From Bacillota bacterium (GTDB taxonomy: Bacteria; Bacillota; SHA-98; UBA4971), in assembly GCA_012689375.1 (NCBI GenBank), contig JAAZLO010000045.1, forward strand, positions 27,878 to 91,877: a DNA stretch of 64,000 nt, read 5' to 3'. Within the stretch, counting starts at the first letter, position 1; each line of letters begins with the position of its first letter. A program made the translations under genes and the position numbers. Below the pieces are notes generated by a model that had not been told where the DNA came from, made no database searches, and was given only the letters and a program-made list of their open reading frames with translations. Below are positions 20,030-32,314 of the stretch, in pieces.

Positions 20030-22855
20030 TTAAAGCACCTTCCTGAGAAACTGCCCTGTATAGGATGTTTCTATCTTTGCAATTTCCTCAGGTGTCCCAA
20101 GCGCTACAACAGCCCCGCCCTTTTCCCCGCCCTCAGGACCCAAATCAATAATGTAATCGGAACTTTTAATCACATCGAGATTGTGTTCGATTACAATAAC
20201 TGTATCGCCTTCATCCACGAGGCGATCGAGAACAGCAAGTAGCTTATGAATATCAGCAAAATGGAGTCCGGTGGTAGGCTCATCAAGGATATATAAGGTT
20301 CTGCCGTTACTCCGGCGGCTTAGTTCTGTGGCGAGCTTAACCCTTTGCGCTTCCCCACCGGAAAGGGTTGTAGCCGGTTGCCCCAGTTTAATATAGCCCA
20401 GCCCCACATCATATAATGTTTCCAATCTTCGTTTAATACGGGGAATATTCCTAAAGAATTCGAGGGCTTCATCCACCCTCATATCCAACACATCGGCTAT
20501 TGTTTTTCCTTTATACTTAATTTCTAATGTTTCCCTGTTATATCTTTTCCCTTTGCATACCTCACAAGGTACATAAACATCAGGGAGAAAATGCATTTCA
20601 ATCTTTATAATTCCATCACCACGGCAAGCTTCACATCTGCCACCCTTCACATTAAAGCTAAACCTACCGGGACGGTACCCCCGGGCTCTTGCTCCCGGGG
20701 TCAGGGCAAAAGTTTGCCTTACAACATCAAAAGTACCTGTGTAAGTTGCGGGATTTGATCTCGGGGTCCTTCCGATAGGTGATTGATCCACATTGATAAC
20801 ACGATCTAAATGTTCGATCCCCAGAATATCATCATGGGCACCGGGCTTCACAGCAGCCCTGTTTAGATCATGTGAGAGTCTCTTATAAAGAATCTCATTT
20901 ATCAATGTGCTTTTCCCAGAACCTGAAACCCCGGTTATGCATAGGAATACTCCAAGAGGGATTTCTACGTCAATGTGTTTCAGGTTATGTTCCTTTGCTC
21001 CTTTAATTATCAGCGATTTTCCATTAGATAAACGACGGCTTAACGGAATTGGAATCTTCCTTTTCCCTGAAAGGTAAATCCCGGTTAATGAATTTTCACA
21101 ATGGATTATATTATCGATGGAACCTTCCGCAACTACTTGTCCACCTTCAGCTCCTGCTCCGGGCCCTATATCAATAATATGATCTGCAGATCTGATAGTC
21201 TCCTCATCATGTTCGACTACAATAACAGTGTTTCCTAAATCACGAAGGCTTTTTAAAGTATTTATCAAACGTTTATTATCGCGTTGGTGAAGCCCAATAC
21301 TGGGTTCATCAAGGATATAAAGGACACCGACAAGGCTGGATCCAATCTGAGTAGCCAACTGTATACGCTGTGCTTCCCCGCCCGCCAGAGTATATGTAGG
21401 CCTGTCAAGAGTCAAATAATCTAACCCGACATCAATTAAAAACCTCAGCCTTTCCTGTATTTCCTTTAAAACTTGTCTCGCAATAAGGAGTTCCCTGTCT
21501 GTTAAATCAAGCTCTTTAAAGAATCCATAGGCATCCCGACATGATAAAGCACAAACTTGCATTATCGATTTTCCGCTAATTTTCACTGCGAGGCTTTCCG
21601 GCCTCAGTCGTGCACCGCCACATGAAGGACAAGTCCTGGCTGTAATGAAATCTTCAATTTCCCTCAGGACGCCTGATGATCGGGTTTCGTTATATTTGCG
21701 TTCCAGATAAGGAATGAGCCCTTCATATCTGGTTTTGCGCGATACAAGATTCCCGGAGAAATTATGGTATTTAAACCCAAACTTTTCTTTCCCTGCACCG
21801 TAAAGTAATATCTTTCTGTGTTCCGGAGATAATCTTCCTACAGGCATGTTTGAATCAATCCCAAATCTATCGCACACTGATATAACCCTGTTTGCAAAGT
21901 AATCACTCCGCGTCCCTTCGAAGGATCCCCTCCAAGGTATGAGTGCACCCTGAATAATACTTTTATTATTATCAAGAACAAGCTCAGGATCAATTTCCTC
22001 CTTTGTTCCCAGCCCGGCACATTCAGGACATGCACCGTATGGGCTGTTAAAAGAAAACATCCTTGGGACGAATTCTTCATAACTGATTCCACATTCAACA
22101 CAGGCAAATTGTTCACTGAAAATCAAATCTTTGGCATCTAATACATTGATTACAGTAATACCGTCACTATGCAACATCGCTAACTCTATTGAATCAGCTA
22201 GACGCTGCTCTATCCCATCACGGATTACAAGACGATCCACTACTATCTCAATTGTATGGATTTTATATCTATCCAAGGTTATATCTTCATCAATCCGCTT
22301 AACCTCACCATTTACTCTTACTCTGACAAACCCTTCTTTTCTGATATTTTCCAGGATTTTTTTGTGTACACCTTTTTTACCGCGGATCACAGGTGCCAGG
22401 ATCTGAATCTTAGTCCCCTCATCGAGGTCCATCACCTGATCCACAATTTGCGCCACTGTTTGCCGGGTGATAGGTAGCCCACATATTGGACAATGGGGTT
22501 TACCTATTCTCGCAAATAAAAGCCTCAGATAATCGAATACTTCAGTTACAGTTCCCACCGTAGATCTAGGGTTTTTGCTTCCTCCTTTTTGATCAATGGC
22601 TATAGCAGGGGAAAGACCTTCAATATAATCTATATCAGGTTTATCCATTTGACCGAGAAATTGCCGGGCATAAGCAGAAAGAGATTCAATATATCTCCTT
22701 TGCCCTTCAGCATAAATCGTATCAAAAGCTAAAGATGATTTCCCCGAACCACTGATTCCGGTGATAACGACAAGTTTATCCCTGGGGATCATTACATTTA
22801 TGTTTTTCAGGTTATGCTGTCTAGCTCCCCTGATTGTTATAAAATCCCTACCCAT
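20030..22855 (-). CDS. uvrA: Excinuclease ABC subunit A
   Basis: Two ABC modules, zinc-binding Cys pairs, [37 protein letters not shown]. Start set to [16 protein letters not shown] at 22855 (GGGGGAG RBS). Confidence 0.98.
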   Translation of the reverse strand: MGRDFITIRGARQHNLKNINVMIPRDKLVVITGISGSGKSSLAFDTIYAEGQRRYIESLSAYARQFLGQMDKPDIDYIEGLSPAIAIDQKGGSKNPRSTVGTVTEVFDYLRLLFARIGKPHCPICGLPITRQTVAQIVDQVMDLDEGTKIQILAPVIRGKKGVHKKILENIRKEGFVRVRVNGEVKRIDEDITLDRYKIHTIEIVVDRLVIRDGIEQRLADSIELAMLHSDGITVINVLDAKDLIFSEQFACVECGISYEEFVPRMFSFNSPYGACPECAGLGTKEEIDPELVLDNNKSIIQGALIPWRGSFEGTRSDYFANRVISVCDRFGIDSNMPVGRLSPEHRKILLYGAGKEKFGFKYHNFSGNLVSRKTRYEGLIPYLERKYNETRSSGVLREIEDFITARTCPSCGGARLRPESLAVKISGKSIMQVCALSCRDAYGFFKELDLTDRELLIARQVLKEIQERLRFLIDVGLDYLTLDRPTYTLAGGEAQRIQLATQIGSSLVGVLYILDEPSIGLHQRDNKRLINTLKSLRDLGNTVIVVEHDEETIRSADHIIDIGPGAGAEGGQVVAEGSIDNIIHCENSLTGIYLSGKRKIPIPLSRRLSNGKSLIIKGAKEHNLKHIDVEIPLGVFLCITGVSGSGKSTLINEILYKRLSHDLNRAAVKPGAHDDILGIEHLDRVINVDQSPIGRTPRSNPATYTGTFDVVRQTFALTPGARARGYRPGRFSFNVKGGRCEACRGDGIIKIEMHFLPDVYVPCEVCKGKRYNRETLEIKYKGKTIADVLDMRVDEALEFFRNIPRIKRRLETLYDVGLGYIKLGQPATTLSGGEAQRVKLATELSRRSNGRTLYILDEPTTGLHFADIHKLLAVLDRLVDEGDTVIVIEHNLDVIKSSDYIIDLGPEGGEKGGAVVALGTPEEIAKIETSYTGQFLRKVL

Positions 22856-22880
22856 ATTATCTCCCCCGAAAACCTTTACA

Positions 22881-24878
22881 TCAGATAAACTGCGTGCGAA
22901 GTTCCTGTATTCTGTCGCGGATTTCCGCAGCCCTCTCAAATTCCAGGGCCCCGGCCGCCTTGTACATTTCATCTTCCAATGTTCGTATAAGTTTTGCAGC
23001 CTCTTTGTAGGACATTGCAATCCCGCCCAATTCATAAGCATGTTTATCTTCTGCAACTTTTAGCATTTCAGTTATATCGTGAATTGCCTTTTTTACTGAT
23101 TTAGGAGTAATGCCGTGACGTCTATTATACTCCATTTGGATCTTACGGCGTCTATAAGTCTCGTCAATGGCTTTTTTCATGGATTTAGTAACAGTATCAG
23201 CATACATTATTACTTTCCCGTTGACATTCCGCGCGGCACGGCCGATAGTCTGGATAAGCGATGTTTCCGATCGCAAAAAACCTTCTTTGTCTGCATCCAG
23301 AATTGCTACAAGCGAAACTTCAGGAAGATCCAGACCCTCCCGTAGGAGATTAATCCCTACTAAAACGTAGAATTCCCCCAGTCGTAAATCCCTCAGGAGT
23401 TCCACCCTCTCAAGGGTTTGGACATCTGAATGCAGGTACCTAGCTTTTACTCCCATTTTCAATAAGTAATCGGTAAGGTCCTCCGCCATTTTCTTTGTAA
23501 GGGTAGTTACTAACACCCTCTCGTCAGCTTTTATCCTCTCTTGGATTTCAATAAGGAGATCATCAATTTGATTTTTTGTAGGACGTACGATAATCTCCGG
23601 ATCAATAAGCCCCGTAGGCCGGATTATTTGCTCAACTACCTGATTACTCATATTGAATTCGTATCGTCCCGGTGTAGCTGACGCGAAGACCACCTGATTT
23701 ATACGGGCCTCGAATTCATTGAAAGTGAGCGGGCGATTATCATAGGCAGACGGCAGCCTAAACCCGTATTCAATAAGATTCCTCTTACGGGATCTGTCAC
23801 CTCCATGCATAGCATGTATTTGGGGAAGCGTTACATGGGATTCATCAATGATTATGAGAAAATCGGGAGGGTAATAGTCCAACAAAGTCGCAGGCGGTTC
23901 ACCTGGCTGTCTCCCTGTTAAATGCCGAGAATAATTTTCAATCCCTTGACAATACCCGACTTCATTAAGCATTTCCAAATCATACCTGGTCCTTTGTTCA
24001 AGCCTTTGGGCTTCGAGAAGCTTTCCCGCCCCGCGTAATTCGGCAAGTCTTTCCTTGAGCTCATCCTCAATACCGGTAACTGCGCGCCTCAGCCTCTCCT
24101 CGTCAGTAACAAAATGTGTTGCCGGAAATATCCTTACGGACGTTTTTTCTTCAAGTATCTTCCCCGATATTGCATCTACCCCTACAATACAATCAATTTC
24201 ATCTCCGAAGAATTCTATGCGTATTATATTATCTTCGTATGCCGGAATAATTTCCACAACATCCCCGCGAACCCGAAACGTCCCCCTTGTGAATCCGATA
24301 TCATTACGGACATATTGAATTTTTACGAGATCCCTCAGAATAGCATTTCTGTCAGCCTTTTCACCTTTCTTTAACCAAACCGTCATTTCCTCATAATCCC
24401 TAGGAGATCCAAGCCCGTAAATACATGATACACTCGCCACGATGAGGACATCCTTTCGTTCAAGGAGGGCACTTGTCGCCCTATGCCTCAATCTGTCGAT
24501 CTCATCATTTATGGACGCATCCTTTTCAATATACATATCAGATTGAGGGACGTAAGCCTCAGGCTGATAATAATCGTAATAGCTTACAAAGTATTCCACT
24601 GCATTATTCGGAAACAGCGTCTGAAACTCACTGCATAGCTGGGCTGCCAATGTCTTATTATGTGCAATAACAAGGGTAGGTTTCTGTACTGCCTGGATAA
24701 CCAATGCATCAGTAAACGTCTTTCCTGTACCGGTAGCCCCAAGCAATGTCTGAAACCTGTACCCAGCAATAATACCTTCCTGCAATTTCCGGGCGGCCTC
24801 AGCTTGATCCCCTTTAGGTGTCATATCTGTTTTAAGGTTAAAATCACCCAATAAATAAGCCTCCAATTCCCAATTCAA
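22881..24878 (-). CDS. uvrB: Excinuclease ABC subunit B
   Basis: [28 protein letters not shown]-terminal UVR motif. Confidence 0.98.
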   Translation of the reverse strand: MNWELEAYLLGDFNLKTDMTPKGDQAEAARKLQEGIIAGYRFQTLLGATGTGKTFTDALVIQAVQKPTLVIAHNKTLAAQLCSEFQTLFPNNAVEYFVSYYDYYQPEAYVPQSDMYIEKDASINDEIDRLRHRATSALLERKDVLIVASVSCIYGLGSPRDYEEMTVWLKKGEKADRNAILRDLVKIQYVRNDIGFTRGTFRVRGDVVEIIPAYEDNIIRIEFFGDEIDCIVGVDAISGKILEEKTSVRIFPATHFVTDEERLRRAVTGIEDELKERLAELRGAGKLLEAQRLEQRTRYDLEMLNEVGYCQGIENYSRHLTGRQPGEPPATLLDYYPPDFLIIIDESHVTLPQIHAMHGGDRSRKRNLIEYGFRLPSAYDNRPLTFNEFEARINQVVFASATPGRYEFNMSNQVVEQIIRPTGLIDPEIIVRPTKNQIDDLLIEIQERIKADERVLVTTLTKKMAEDLTDYLLKMGVKARYLHSDVQTLERVELLRDLRLGEFYVLVGINLLREGLDLPEVSLVAILDADKEGFLRSETSLIQTIGRAARNVNGKVIMYADTVTKSMKKAIDETYRRRKIQMEYNRRHGITPKSVKKAIHDITEMLKVAEDKHAYELGGIAMSYKEAAKLIRTLEDEMYKAAGALEFERAAEIRDRIQELRTQFI

Positions 24879-25014
24879 TAGTAATTCTAAATTACCTGTA
24901 ATGATACTGCAATGTACACTAATGCAATTCCATTAAAGAAGATGATATGGAAGTTATTACAAATATGTATTCATGAACTTAAAAAGCCCATTGTCAGCAG
25001 GTAGGAAGGCTATG

Positions 25015-26295
25015 TCATCTACGTGAGGCACGCATTCCTCTAAACCACCTTGCCAGCGGCCCCTCAAGGGATGCAGCCGGCACTTTTACGTGTGCACTGT
25101 CGCCCGGTGCAGGGGATGGGATAAATCCGATGTTTTTTTCCGTACCGGAAAGGGATTTTGAAAATCGCTTCTCCTTACCGTCAGAACCAAGCCTCTCAAC
25201 CTCAATATAATACCAAGGTACATACGGATCTAAAGCAATTTTCAGATCCCCCGGATTTTTTACTGGCTGTCCGTTTATAGAAACAATGATATCCCTACTC
25301 ATAAAGCCGGCCTTATCAGCAGGAGAATCAGGGATAACATCAAGTAAAACTAATCCCCTGGGGTTTACAGAAAAAATCGGGCGTCTCGTAGTCTCACGGC
25401 GTCTCCCCAGCGCAATAACTACTTCATGGCCTAGGGGAGAGCAAATTGCAGCTAACCATTGAACCCATGGAAATGGAATGGAAAGTAAGGCTAATCCTAA
25501 AAGTACAACACTGAAAATTAGAAGATCGACGGCAGTACGCGAGCTTCTTTCCTTTGGATTTTCAGTAAGGGTAAAATCCCCATAACCCAGTGCTGCAGGT
25601 AGTACAAACATGGCAAACAGTAATTCGCGGCCGTCAGAAAGCATTATCCCGGGCTTTATCAGGGGCCACCAATCCGGCATGGTTATTAAACCGTTTGCCA
25701 GCCCTTCCATTTCACTTACATGCGGAATTAACAACATCATACCGATAATAGGTATAGGCCAAAATTTCTGTAAAATAAAGCCTCCGACTACACACCCCTC
25801 CTGTGTCTCCATATAAAGGGGCAACGCCCCATGACTGCCTGTGATTCGTATCAACAGACTCTCAATTAAATGAAGGACTGCGATGAGAATCATTATATCT
25901 GTAACCCCAACTTCCGGCCAACCAAATATCAGGCTGGATAAAGCAACTAAACCACCTGCGTATGAAAAACACAGGAATCTCCTGTCTATAAGCATAAGAA
26001 AAACAGCAAGAGGAAGTATAAATGAAACTCCTGCCCTTGTTATGGTCACGCCTATAAAAATCAAAATCAAACTGGCAATAAATCCTGCTACAACACCTAG
26101 CAGGATAGAGGTGAGAAGACGAGATACCAGCGATCCTCCGGGCCTCCCGTATATACTTGCCTCAACCCTAGCTGTACGGGAATACTGGCCTGCAATAATT
26201 GCTATAATAACCCAAAAAATGGGATGGAGCACTGCTTGAGGAATCAACATCAAAATGGTAATAATTATCTTCCCCATCGGAAACATTAACGCCAC
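25015..26295 (-). CDS. Membrane protein with C-terminal PDZ domain
   Basis: Multiple TM segments followed by PDZ-like LLDVIPDSPADKAGFMSRDIIVSINGQPVKNPGDL. Confidence 0.8.
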   Translation of the reverse strand: MALMFPMGKIIITILMLIPQAVLHPIFWVIIAIIAGQYSRTARVEASIYGRPGGSLVSRLLTSILLGVVAGFIASLILIFIGVTITRAGVSFILPLAVFLMLIDRRFLCFSYAGGLVALSSLIFGWPEVGVTDIMILIAVLHLIESLLIRITGSHGALPLYMETQEGCVVGGFILQKFWPIPIIGMMLLIPHVSEMEGLANGLITMPDWWPLIKPGIMLSDGRELLFAMFVLPAALGYGDFTLTENPKERSSRTAVDLLIFSVVLLGLALLSIPFPWVQWLAAICSPLGHEVVIALGRRRETTRRPIFSVNPRGLVLLDVIPDSPADKAGFMSRDIIVSINGQPVKNPGDLKIALDPYVPWYYIEVERLGSDGKEKRFSKSLSGTEKNIGFIPSPAPGDSAHVKVPAASLEGPLARWFRGMRASRR

Positions 26296-26330
26296 CCCTG
26301 TTTGTTTTGTAGGCTATTATTCATTATACG

Positions 26331-27578
26331 TTATCCTGCATGTTTGCTTAACTCCTTATTTTTCAGTTGTTCCTCTAAAACCTTGATGGCAGCTTCGAGC
26401 TGGGTATCAGTTACATTGTCTTCTGTATCATCGGATATTTCAGGAAGCACTGCTATCACATCAGGCTCTATGCCTTTTTTATCAATCAAATGTTCACCTG
26501 CAGTGAGATATTTATGAGTTGTTATGGAAATTGCAGATCCATCAGACAGAGGATAAATAGTCTGTACCGATCCCTTACCAAATGTTTTAACCCCAACCAA
26601 GATAGCACGACCTGTATCTTTTAATGCACCCGCAACAATTTCAGAAGCACTCGCACTTATTTCATTAACTAGTACAACCATGGGAATATCGATTTTCTCA
26701 CCGGGGCCCGCATTATATGTAACCCGATGTCCGCTTTTATCCACCATGTGAACAACAGGAGTCCCGGCAGGAAGAAACTTTGTGAGCACCTGAACTGCCA
26801 AGTGCACTGATCCACCTGTATTCAGCCGTAGATCAAGGATAAATGCTTCCATATCCCTGTTGAGAAGATCCCTGATATTCTCCATCATTTCTTCAGCAAC
26901 ATTTTCGCCGAAGAATGAAGCCAAGTGGACATATCCGATTTTATTATCCAACATTTCACTGGAAGTATGCGGGACCTGTATTGTATCACGCATAATACTT
27001 ATATCCAAATTCTGAACCGTATCATTTTCAATTCTTTCCACACCCAGGATGACAGCAGTACCCTTCTCCCCTTTCATTAGGGAAACAGCGTATTCCAAAG
27101 CCATATGTTCCGTACTTTTATTGTCAATATATTTTATTTTATCCATAGGCAACAGCCCGGCACGTTCCCCGGGTGTGTTTTTAATCGGAGACACAACGGT
27201 GAGTTCACCGTCAACAATTCCTACCACTATGCCTATACCATCAAAGGATCCCTTCATATCGTCTATAAAAGTTCGAAATTCAGATTCACTCATAAATCTC
27301 GCAAGGGGATCATCCAGAGCCTTAATCATATCCCTTACCTGCTCTTCCTCACCATATGCCTGAAGCAATGTTAATTCATCAACAGGGTAAAGGTAAAATG
27401 TTTTCAAAATGTATAAAGTCTCAAAGGCTGCCTGGGCCTGTGCTTGTCTGGAGGCCTCCGAGGATTCGGGGATTCCCTTATCCAAAGCCTGGATAGCAGG
27501 ACCAGACTTCAAGAATAAGACCCCGATAATTACTGCAAAACTAATAATTAGGCAAAGCCAACGGAAATATTTTTTCAT
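26331..27578 (-). CDS. S41 family C-terminal processing peptidase
   Basis: PDZ (GIGIVVGIVDGELTVVSPIKNTPGERAGLLPMD) and S41 NEISASASEIVAGALKDTGRAILVGVKTFGKGSVQ. Confidence 0.95.
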   Translation of the reverse strand: MKKYFRWLCLIISFAVIIGVLFLKSGPAIQALDKGIPESSEASRQAQAQAAFETLYILKTFYLYPVDELTLLQAYGEEEQVRDMIKALDDPLARFMSESEFRTFIDDMKGSFDGIGIVVGIVDGELTVVSPIKNTPGERAGLLPMDKIKYIDNKSTEHMALEYAVSLMKGEKGTAVILGVERIENDTVQNLDISIMRDTIQVPHTSSEMLDNKIGYVHLASFFGENVAEEMMENIRDLLNRDMEAFILDLRLNTGGSVHLAVQVLTKFLPAGTPVVHMVDKSGHRVTYNAGPGEKIDIPMVVLVNEISASASEIVAGALKDTGRAILVGVKTFGKGSVQTIYPLSDGSAISITTHKYLTAGEHLIDKKGIEPDVIAVLPEISDDTEDNVTDTQLEAAIKVLEEQLKNKELSKHAG

Positions 27579-27621
27579 GCTTTCCCACCGGTTTCTATAT
27601 CGTAATTTAAAATTGCCACCA

Positions 27622-28845
27622 CTATTTCAACCATTTCCACGGGTTCATGGGAGTACCCTGATCCCTTACCTCAAAATGGACATGGGGCCCTGTAGACATT
27701 CCTGTACTCCCGGCCCTTGATATTATATCACCTTGGATTACAGCTTGCCCCACCCTGGCAACAAGGGCGGAGTTATGACCGTAAAGGGTGGAAAGGCCAC
27801 CCCCATGATCAATAATAACAGTATAACCGTATCCGGTTATCCATCCACTGTGGATAATAATACCGTCAGCCGCTGCCCGCACCTGGGTTCCGGTAGGAAC
27901 CGCTATATCAATTCCTGAATGGAATCTGTACTCCTTTAGCACAGGGTGATATCTGTTACCGTACTCTGAGGATATCCGACCCTGGACAGGCATAATGAAT
28001 TTCCCATCCCACCTTGCGATACCCCTTCCCTCTTTGATATCACGCGCCTGTTGCTCCCGTATGACCCTTTCCAACTCTTTACTGATTTCTTCCAATTCAT
28101 CTAGGGCCTTCTCATACTGGGCCCTTTCAGTCTGTATCTTGCTGAGTTGGGCCTCCCTTTCCTTAATCCGGGCCCCCAGGGAGACTTCTTGTTCCGAGAA
28201 TTCCATTTTTGAAGAAGAAAGCTTTTTACACTGTTCCTCAAGGGCGGTTTTCTTTTTTTTCACTTCAACTATTTGTTCATTGAGGGCCTTAATTTCAGAT
28301 TCTGTTTCTTTTAAACACTCGGCATCATTTTGGGCGATCATTCTCACATAATCGTATCTTCCAATGAAATCCATAAAACTTGAGGCTGTGAAAAGGGCCA
28401 TCATATAGCTTCCGGAGTCATACATATACATAGCCCTCAGCCTATTTTTTAACAACTTAAGCCTTTCTTCAAGGCGCTGTTCCGTAAGAGCTTTTTCTTT
28501 CTTTGAAGCCGCCAAATCCCTTTTCGCCTGTTCAATAGCTTTTTCAATGTCTCTGATTTGATTTTCCAATAACGAAAGGCGGGATCTTGTCCTTTCTAAA
28601 CTTATTTCAGTTGCCTCCAGTTCGGTTAGGACTCCCTTTTCCTTTTTCTTAGTTGTCACCAGATTTTGCCTGGCCTGGTTTACCTGACTAGAAAGTGCCT
28701 GCAGTTGATTACGTTTCTCTACAAGTTCAAGAGACTGCTCCCCGTGGACGGATAATGAAGCCATGCCCAATATAAAGCCTATAATAAGAAAAAAGGTCAG
28801 CGATTTAGATCTCCAGATACTTCTTTGTACATAATCCACCTGCAA
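27622..28845 (-). CDS. EnvC-like murein hydrolase activator (coiled coil + M23)
   Basis: Signal/TM segment, long coiled coil, M23 domain GNRYHPVLKEYRFHSGIDIAVPTGT...GPHVHFEVR; next to ftsX-ftsE. Confidence 0.93.
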   Translation of the reverse strand: MQVDYVQRSIWRSKSLTFFLIIGFILGMASLSVHGEQSLELVEKRNQLQALSSQVNQARQNLVTTKKKEKGVLTELEATEISLERTRSRLSLLENQIRDIEKAIEQAKRDLAASKKEKALTEQRLEERLKLLKNRLRAMYMYDSGSYMMALFTASSFMDFIGRYDYVRMIAQNDAECLKETESEIKALNEQIVEVKKKKTALEEQCKKLSSSKMEFSEQEVSLGARIKEREAQLSKIQTERAQYEKALDELEEISKELERVIREQQARDIKEGRGIARWDGKFIMPVQGRISSEYGNRYHPVLKEYRFHSGIDIAVPTGTQVRAAADGIIIHSGWITGYGYTVIIDHGGGLSTLYGHNSALVARVGQAVIQGDIISRAGSTGMSTGPHVHFEVRDQGTPMNPWKWLK

Positions 28846-29689
28846 AAACCCCCATTAATACACCAAGTATAACGAGACCTGTACACAATTTAATAACAGG
28901 CCCCGCCTCTGAAATTATAGGAATAAAAGGTACCACAGGCCCCAGCCTGCCGATACATATTCGGTACCCTATATAAAGACATACCCCGGAGACAAAGGAC
29001 CCCATAAACCCTACAATCATCCCCTCAATCAGAAAGGGCCATGTAATAAACCAATCAGTTGCGCCTACCAATTTCATTATTTCGATCTCTTTAGCACGAT
29101 ATGCCAATGAAAGCCTTATTGTATTCCCGACAACAAACGTAACCGCACCAAAGAGAATAACTGCTAAACCCACCGCACCTATTGTAACGAACCTTGTTGT
29201 TTTCAACAGCTTCTCAGTAAATTCCTGCCCGAAATTTACCCCTGCTACATAGGGCAAATCGGATATTTTAGACGCAATATCAGAAGTAAGATCTGCATTT
29301 AACACCTTCACATCGAAAGCATCAGGCAGGGGGTTCTCTCCTAAGATGTCAATAAGTCCGGCTTTTTCACCCAGTTGTTTTGCGAGACGATCCAGGCCTT
29401 CATCTTTACTGATGTGTATTACTTTATCTACACCATCAGTATTTTCAATTTGTTGCCTTAATGCTTTTAGGTTTTGATCTTCAATCCCGTCTTCAACATA
29501 AACTCTAATTTCAATGCCGGATCTCAGTTGATTATTAACATTGTTTAAATTCATTAGAGTCAAACCAAATACACCCAGGACGAAAATGGAAACAGCCATG
29601 GTTCCAAGGGAAACAAGGCTCACGTTGCGTTTGGCTGACTTCCAACCTTCAACCAGAAAGTACCGAAGTGTAGCCAGCCTCACCCTCAT
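28805..29689 (-). CDS. ftsX: Cell division permease-like protein FtsX
   Basis: FtsX topology and ENTDGVDKVIHISKDEGLDRL; start at 29689 has RBS GAGGAAGGGG; longer ORF starts at 29716. Confidence 0.94.
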   Translation of the reverse strand: MRVRLATLRYFLVEGWKSAKRNVSLVSLGTMAVSIFVLGVFGLTLMNLNNVNNQLRSGIEIRVYVEDGIEDQNLKALRQQIENTDGVDKVIHISKDEGLDRLAKQLGEKAGLIDILGENPLPDAFDVKVLNADLTSDIASKISDLPYVAGVNFGQEFTEKLLKTTRFVTIGAVGLAVILFGAVTFVVGNTIRLSLAYRAKEIEIMKLVGATDWFITWPFLIEGMIVGFMGSFVSGVCLYIGYRICIGRLGPVVPFIPIISEAGPVIKLCTGLVILGVLMGVFAGGLCTKKYLEI

Positions 29690-30362
29690 AGACCCCTTCC
29701 TCATCATCCCGTACAACCCTGCCGCTGTCTAACTCGATTACACGTTGTTTCAGTCCATCCACTATTGCAATATTATGAGTAGACATAATGACTGTAGTGC
29801 CCCCTTTGTTAATCCGTAAAAGAAGCTCCATAATATCCCAAGATGTTTCCATATCGAGATTACCTGTAGGTTCATCTGCTAAAAGGACAAGGGGCGCTCC
29901 TACAATCGCCCTTGCAATCGAGACTCTTTGTTGTTCACCCCCGGAGAGTTCGCCGGGGTAAGCATGGACTTTATTCCCTAAGCCTACAAGATCCAAGGCC
30001 TTATTCACAAGGGGACCTATCTGCTTATCTGGCCTTTCGATTACCATCAGAGCAAAAGCCACATTATCATAAACAGTTTTATTAGGTAAGAGCTTATAAT
30101 CTTGGAATATCATTCTTACAGATCTTCTTAAATAGGGTATTTCATTGGGCCTTAATCTAGTTATATTCCGCCCGTTCAGAAGCACCTGACCACGTGTAGG
30201 TGTGATTTCTCTTGTTAGGAGCTTTAGAAAAGTAGTCTTTCCTGCACCGCTTGGGCCTACCAAAAAGACAAATTCCCCATTTCTTATGGAAGTACTGACT
30301 GAATGAAGCCCTGTGGCACCATTGGGATAAACCTTACTTACCTCGTAGAAGCAGATCAACAT
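29649..30362 (-). CDS. ftsE: Cell division ATP-binding protein FtsE
   Basis: ABC ATPase GPSGAGKTTFLKLL, LSGGEQQRVSIARA, LADEPTGNLD; start at 30362 (RBS GGGAAGTGA). Confidence 0.94.
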   Translation of the reverse strand: MLICFYEVSKVYPNGATGLHSVSTSIRNGEFVFLVGPSGAGKTTFLKLLTREITPTRGQVLLNGRNITRLRPNEIPYLRRSVRMIFQDYKLLPNKTVYDNVAFALMVIERPDKQIGPLVNKALDLVGLGNKVHAYPGELSGGEQQRVSIARAIVGAPLVLLADEPTGNLDMETSWDIMELLLRINKGGTTVIMSTHNIAIVDGLKQRVIELDSGRVVRDDEEGVYEGEAGYTSVLSG

Positions 30363-30448
30363 AATCACTTCCCGCAAATGTTACATAACGACTTTATCTT
30401 TAATTATTCGATGATTTAGGACGGAATCCCTTCTACCTATTATGGGAA

Positions 30449-31402
30449 CTACATTTCCTTTCGTTTTATTACTTCAAGTGCAGTCCGGGCAATATCATCC
30501 GCGGTCAGAGAATATGCTTTCATCAATTCATCCGGCTTACCTGATTGTCCAAAAACATCACACACACCGATTCTTTTTACGGGAACAGGACAGATCTCGC
30601 TTACTGTCTCACATACTGCACTCCCCAAACCACCGATAATACTATGTTCCTCAGCAGTTACTATGGCACCAGTTTCTTCGGCGGCTTTGATTATTATATC
30701 AGTATGGATAGGTTTTATTGTAGCCATATTAATCACTCTGGCCGAAATCCCTTTTTCCGCCAGGATCTCCGCTGCTTTTAGGCTTTCAGACACCATTATT
30801 CCGCACGCAATTATTGTAATATCTTTACCGTCACGGACAACAATCGCTTCCCCGATTTTAAAATTATATGATTCCTTAAATAATACAGGCACAGGGCTTC
30901 TGCCGGTACGAATATAAACAGGCCCCTCGTGATCAGCTGCAGCAAACACTGCCTGATGTGTCTCAACAGCATCTGCCGGGACAATCACTGTCATCCCGGG
31001 GATCACCCGCATAAGGGTTAAGTCCTCAATGGATTGGTGGGATGCTCCGTCTTCACCCACGGTAATCCCTCCGTGACTCGCCCCGATTTTTACATTCAAC
31101 CTTCCGTACCCTGCTGTTTGCCTAACTTGATCGAAAGCACGCCCTGATGCAAAGATTGCAAATGAACTTGCAAAGGGAATTTTCCCTGAAGCCGCAAGAC
31201 CTGCAGCGGTTCCCATCATATCAGCCTCAGCTACTCCCATTTGGAAAAACCTCTCCGGAAATTCCCGGGCAAATCCATCCGTTCTTGTAGATTTGGAAAG
31301 ATCCGCATCAAGAACTACAATATCAGGATTAAGCCTGCCCAGCTCTATCAAAGCTTTTCCATATGCCGCTCGGGTTGGTACCATTTGTGGCGTATGAGTC
31401 AT
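30449..31402 (-). CDS. Transketolase C-terminal subunit
   Basis: Pyrimidine-binding domain DADLSKSTRT...GVAEADMMGTAAGLA; paired with the N-terminal subunit. Confidence 0.93.
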   Translation of the reverse strand: MTHTPQMVPTRAAYGKALIELGRLNPDIVVLDADLSKSTRTDGFAREFPERFFQMGVAEADMMGTAAGLAASGKIPFASSFAIFASGRAFDQVRQTAGYGRLNVKIGASHGGITVGEDGASHQSIEDLTLMRVIPGMTVIVPADAVETHQAVFAAADHEGPVYIRTGRSPVPVLFKESYNFKIGEAIVVRDGKDITIIACGIMVSESLKAAEILAEKGISARVINMATIKPIHTDIIIKAAEETGAIVTAEEHSIIGGLGSAVCETVSEICPVPVKRIGVCDVFGQSGKPDELMKAYSLTADDIARTALEVIKRKEM

Positions 31403-31437
31403 ATCAAAGTATCCTCCTATCTGAAGTCAATATGAAT

Positions 31438-32265
31438 TTATAACGACGCTTCTATACGGCTTATAGCTATTTTTGCCTGTTCCTGAGACGGTGCCTTGCC
31501 ATGCCAATCCACGACGTTTTCCATGAATGAAACCCCTTTACCCTTGACTGTGTGGGCCACAGCCAGCGTCGGTTTTCCCTTGGTTGCCCTTGCCTTCTCG
31601 CATGCACTATAAATAGCCGGAATATCATGGCCGTCTATTTCAAGAACATGCCAACCGAAAGCCCTCCATCTTGCTGCAGGCTCAGTAAAGGATTTTACAT
31701 CCTCAACATTGCCGTCGATTTGCAAACGGTTATAATCAAGGAAAACCATGAGATTATCTAATTTTTGATGAACTGACGTCATGGATGCCTCCCATATCTG
31801 GCCTTCCTGCACTTCTCCGTCCCCAAGAATTACATATACCCGTGTAGGTTTTTTATCAAGTCTTGCAGCAAGCGCCATACCGTTTGCCGTTGATAATCCT
31901 TGTCCCAAGGAACCTGTAGACATTTCTATGCCTGGGACATGTCTCATACTGGGGTGTCCTTGAAGTCGGCTTCCCAGCTTTCTAAGGGTAAGCAATTCAT
32001 CCTCAGGAATAAAGCCTGCCTCAGCTAACGCTGCATATAAAGCAGGGGCTGCATGGCCTTTTGACATAATAAATCGATCCCTGTCAGGCCATTTATGGTC
32101 CTTTGGATCGATTTTCATCACCTTAAAATAAAGGGTCGCCAGTATATCCACAACTGAAAGGGATCCGCCTGGATGCCCAGATCCTGCGGTTGTAATAGAT
32201 TTTATAGTATTCAACCTGATACGATTTGCAATACACTGCAATTCCCTTACTTCCTGTTTTGTCAA
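31438..32265 (-). CDS. Transketolase N-terminal subunit
   Basis: TPP-binding GDGEVQEGQIWEA, GHPGGSLSVVDILATLY. Confidence 0.94.
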   Translation of the reverse strand: MTKQEVRELQCIANRIRLNTIKSITTAGSGHPGGSLSVVDILATLYFKVMKIDPKDHKWPDRDRFIMSKGHAAPALYAALAEAGFIPEDELLTLRKLGSRLQGHPSMRHVPGIEMSTGSLGQGLSTANGMALAARLDKKPTRVYVILGDGEVQEGQIWEASMTSVHQKLDNLMVFLDYNRLQIDGNVEDVKSFTEPAARWRAFGWHVLEIDGHDIPAIYSACEKARATKGKPTLAVAHTVKGKGVSFMENVVDWHGKAPSQEQAKIAISRIEASL

Positions 32266-32314
32266 TTAACCCACTCCTTGATATAAAATATACCTTTAAA
32301 GGTCTGTACATCTG

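Noticed and set aside
22856-23056. 67-aa N-terminal extension of UvrA in the ORF track
   Set aside because: Overlaps the end of uvrB in another frame; the true start at 22855 has a strong RBS and matches UvrA N-termini.
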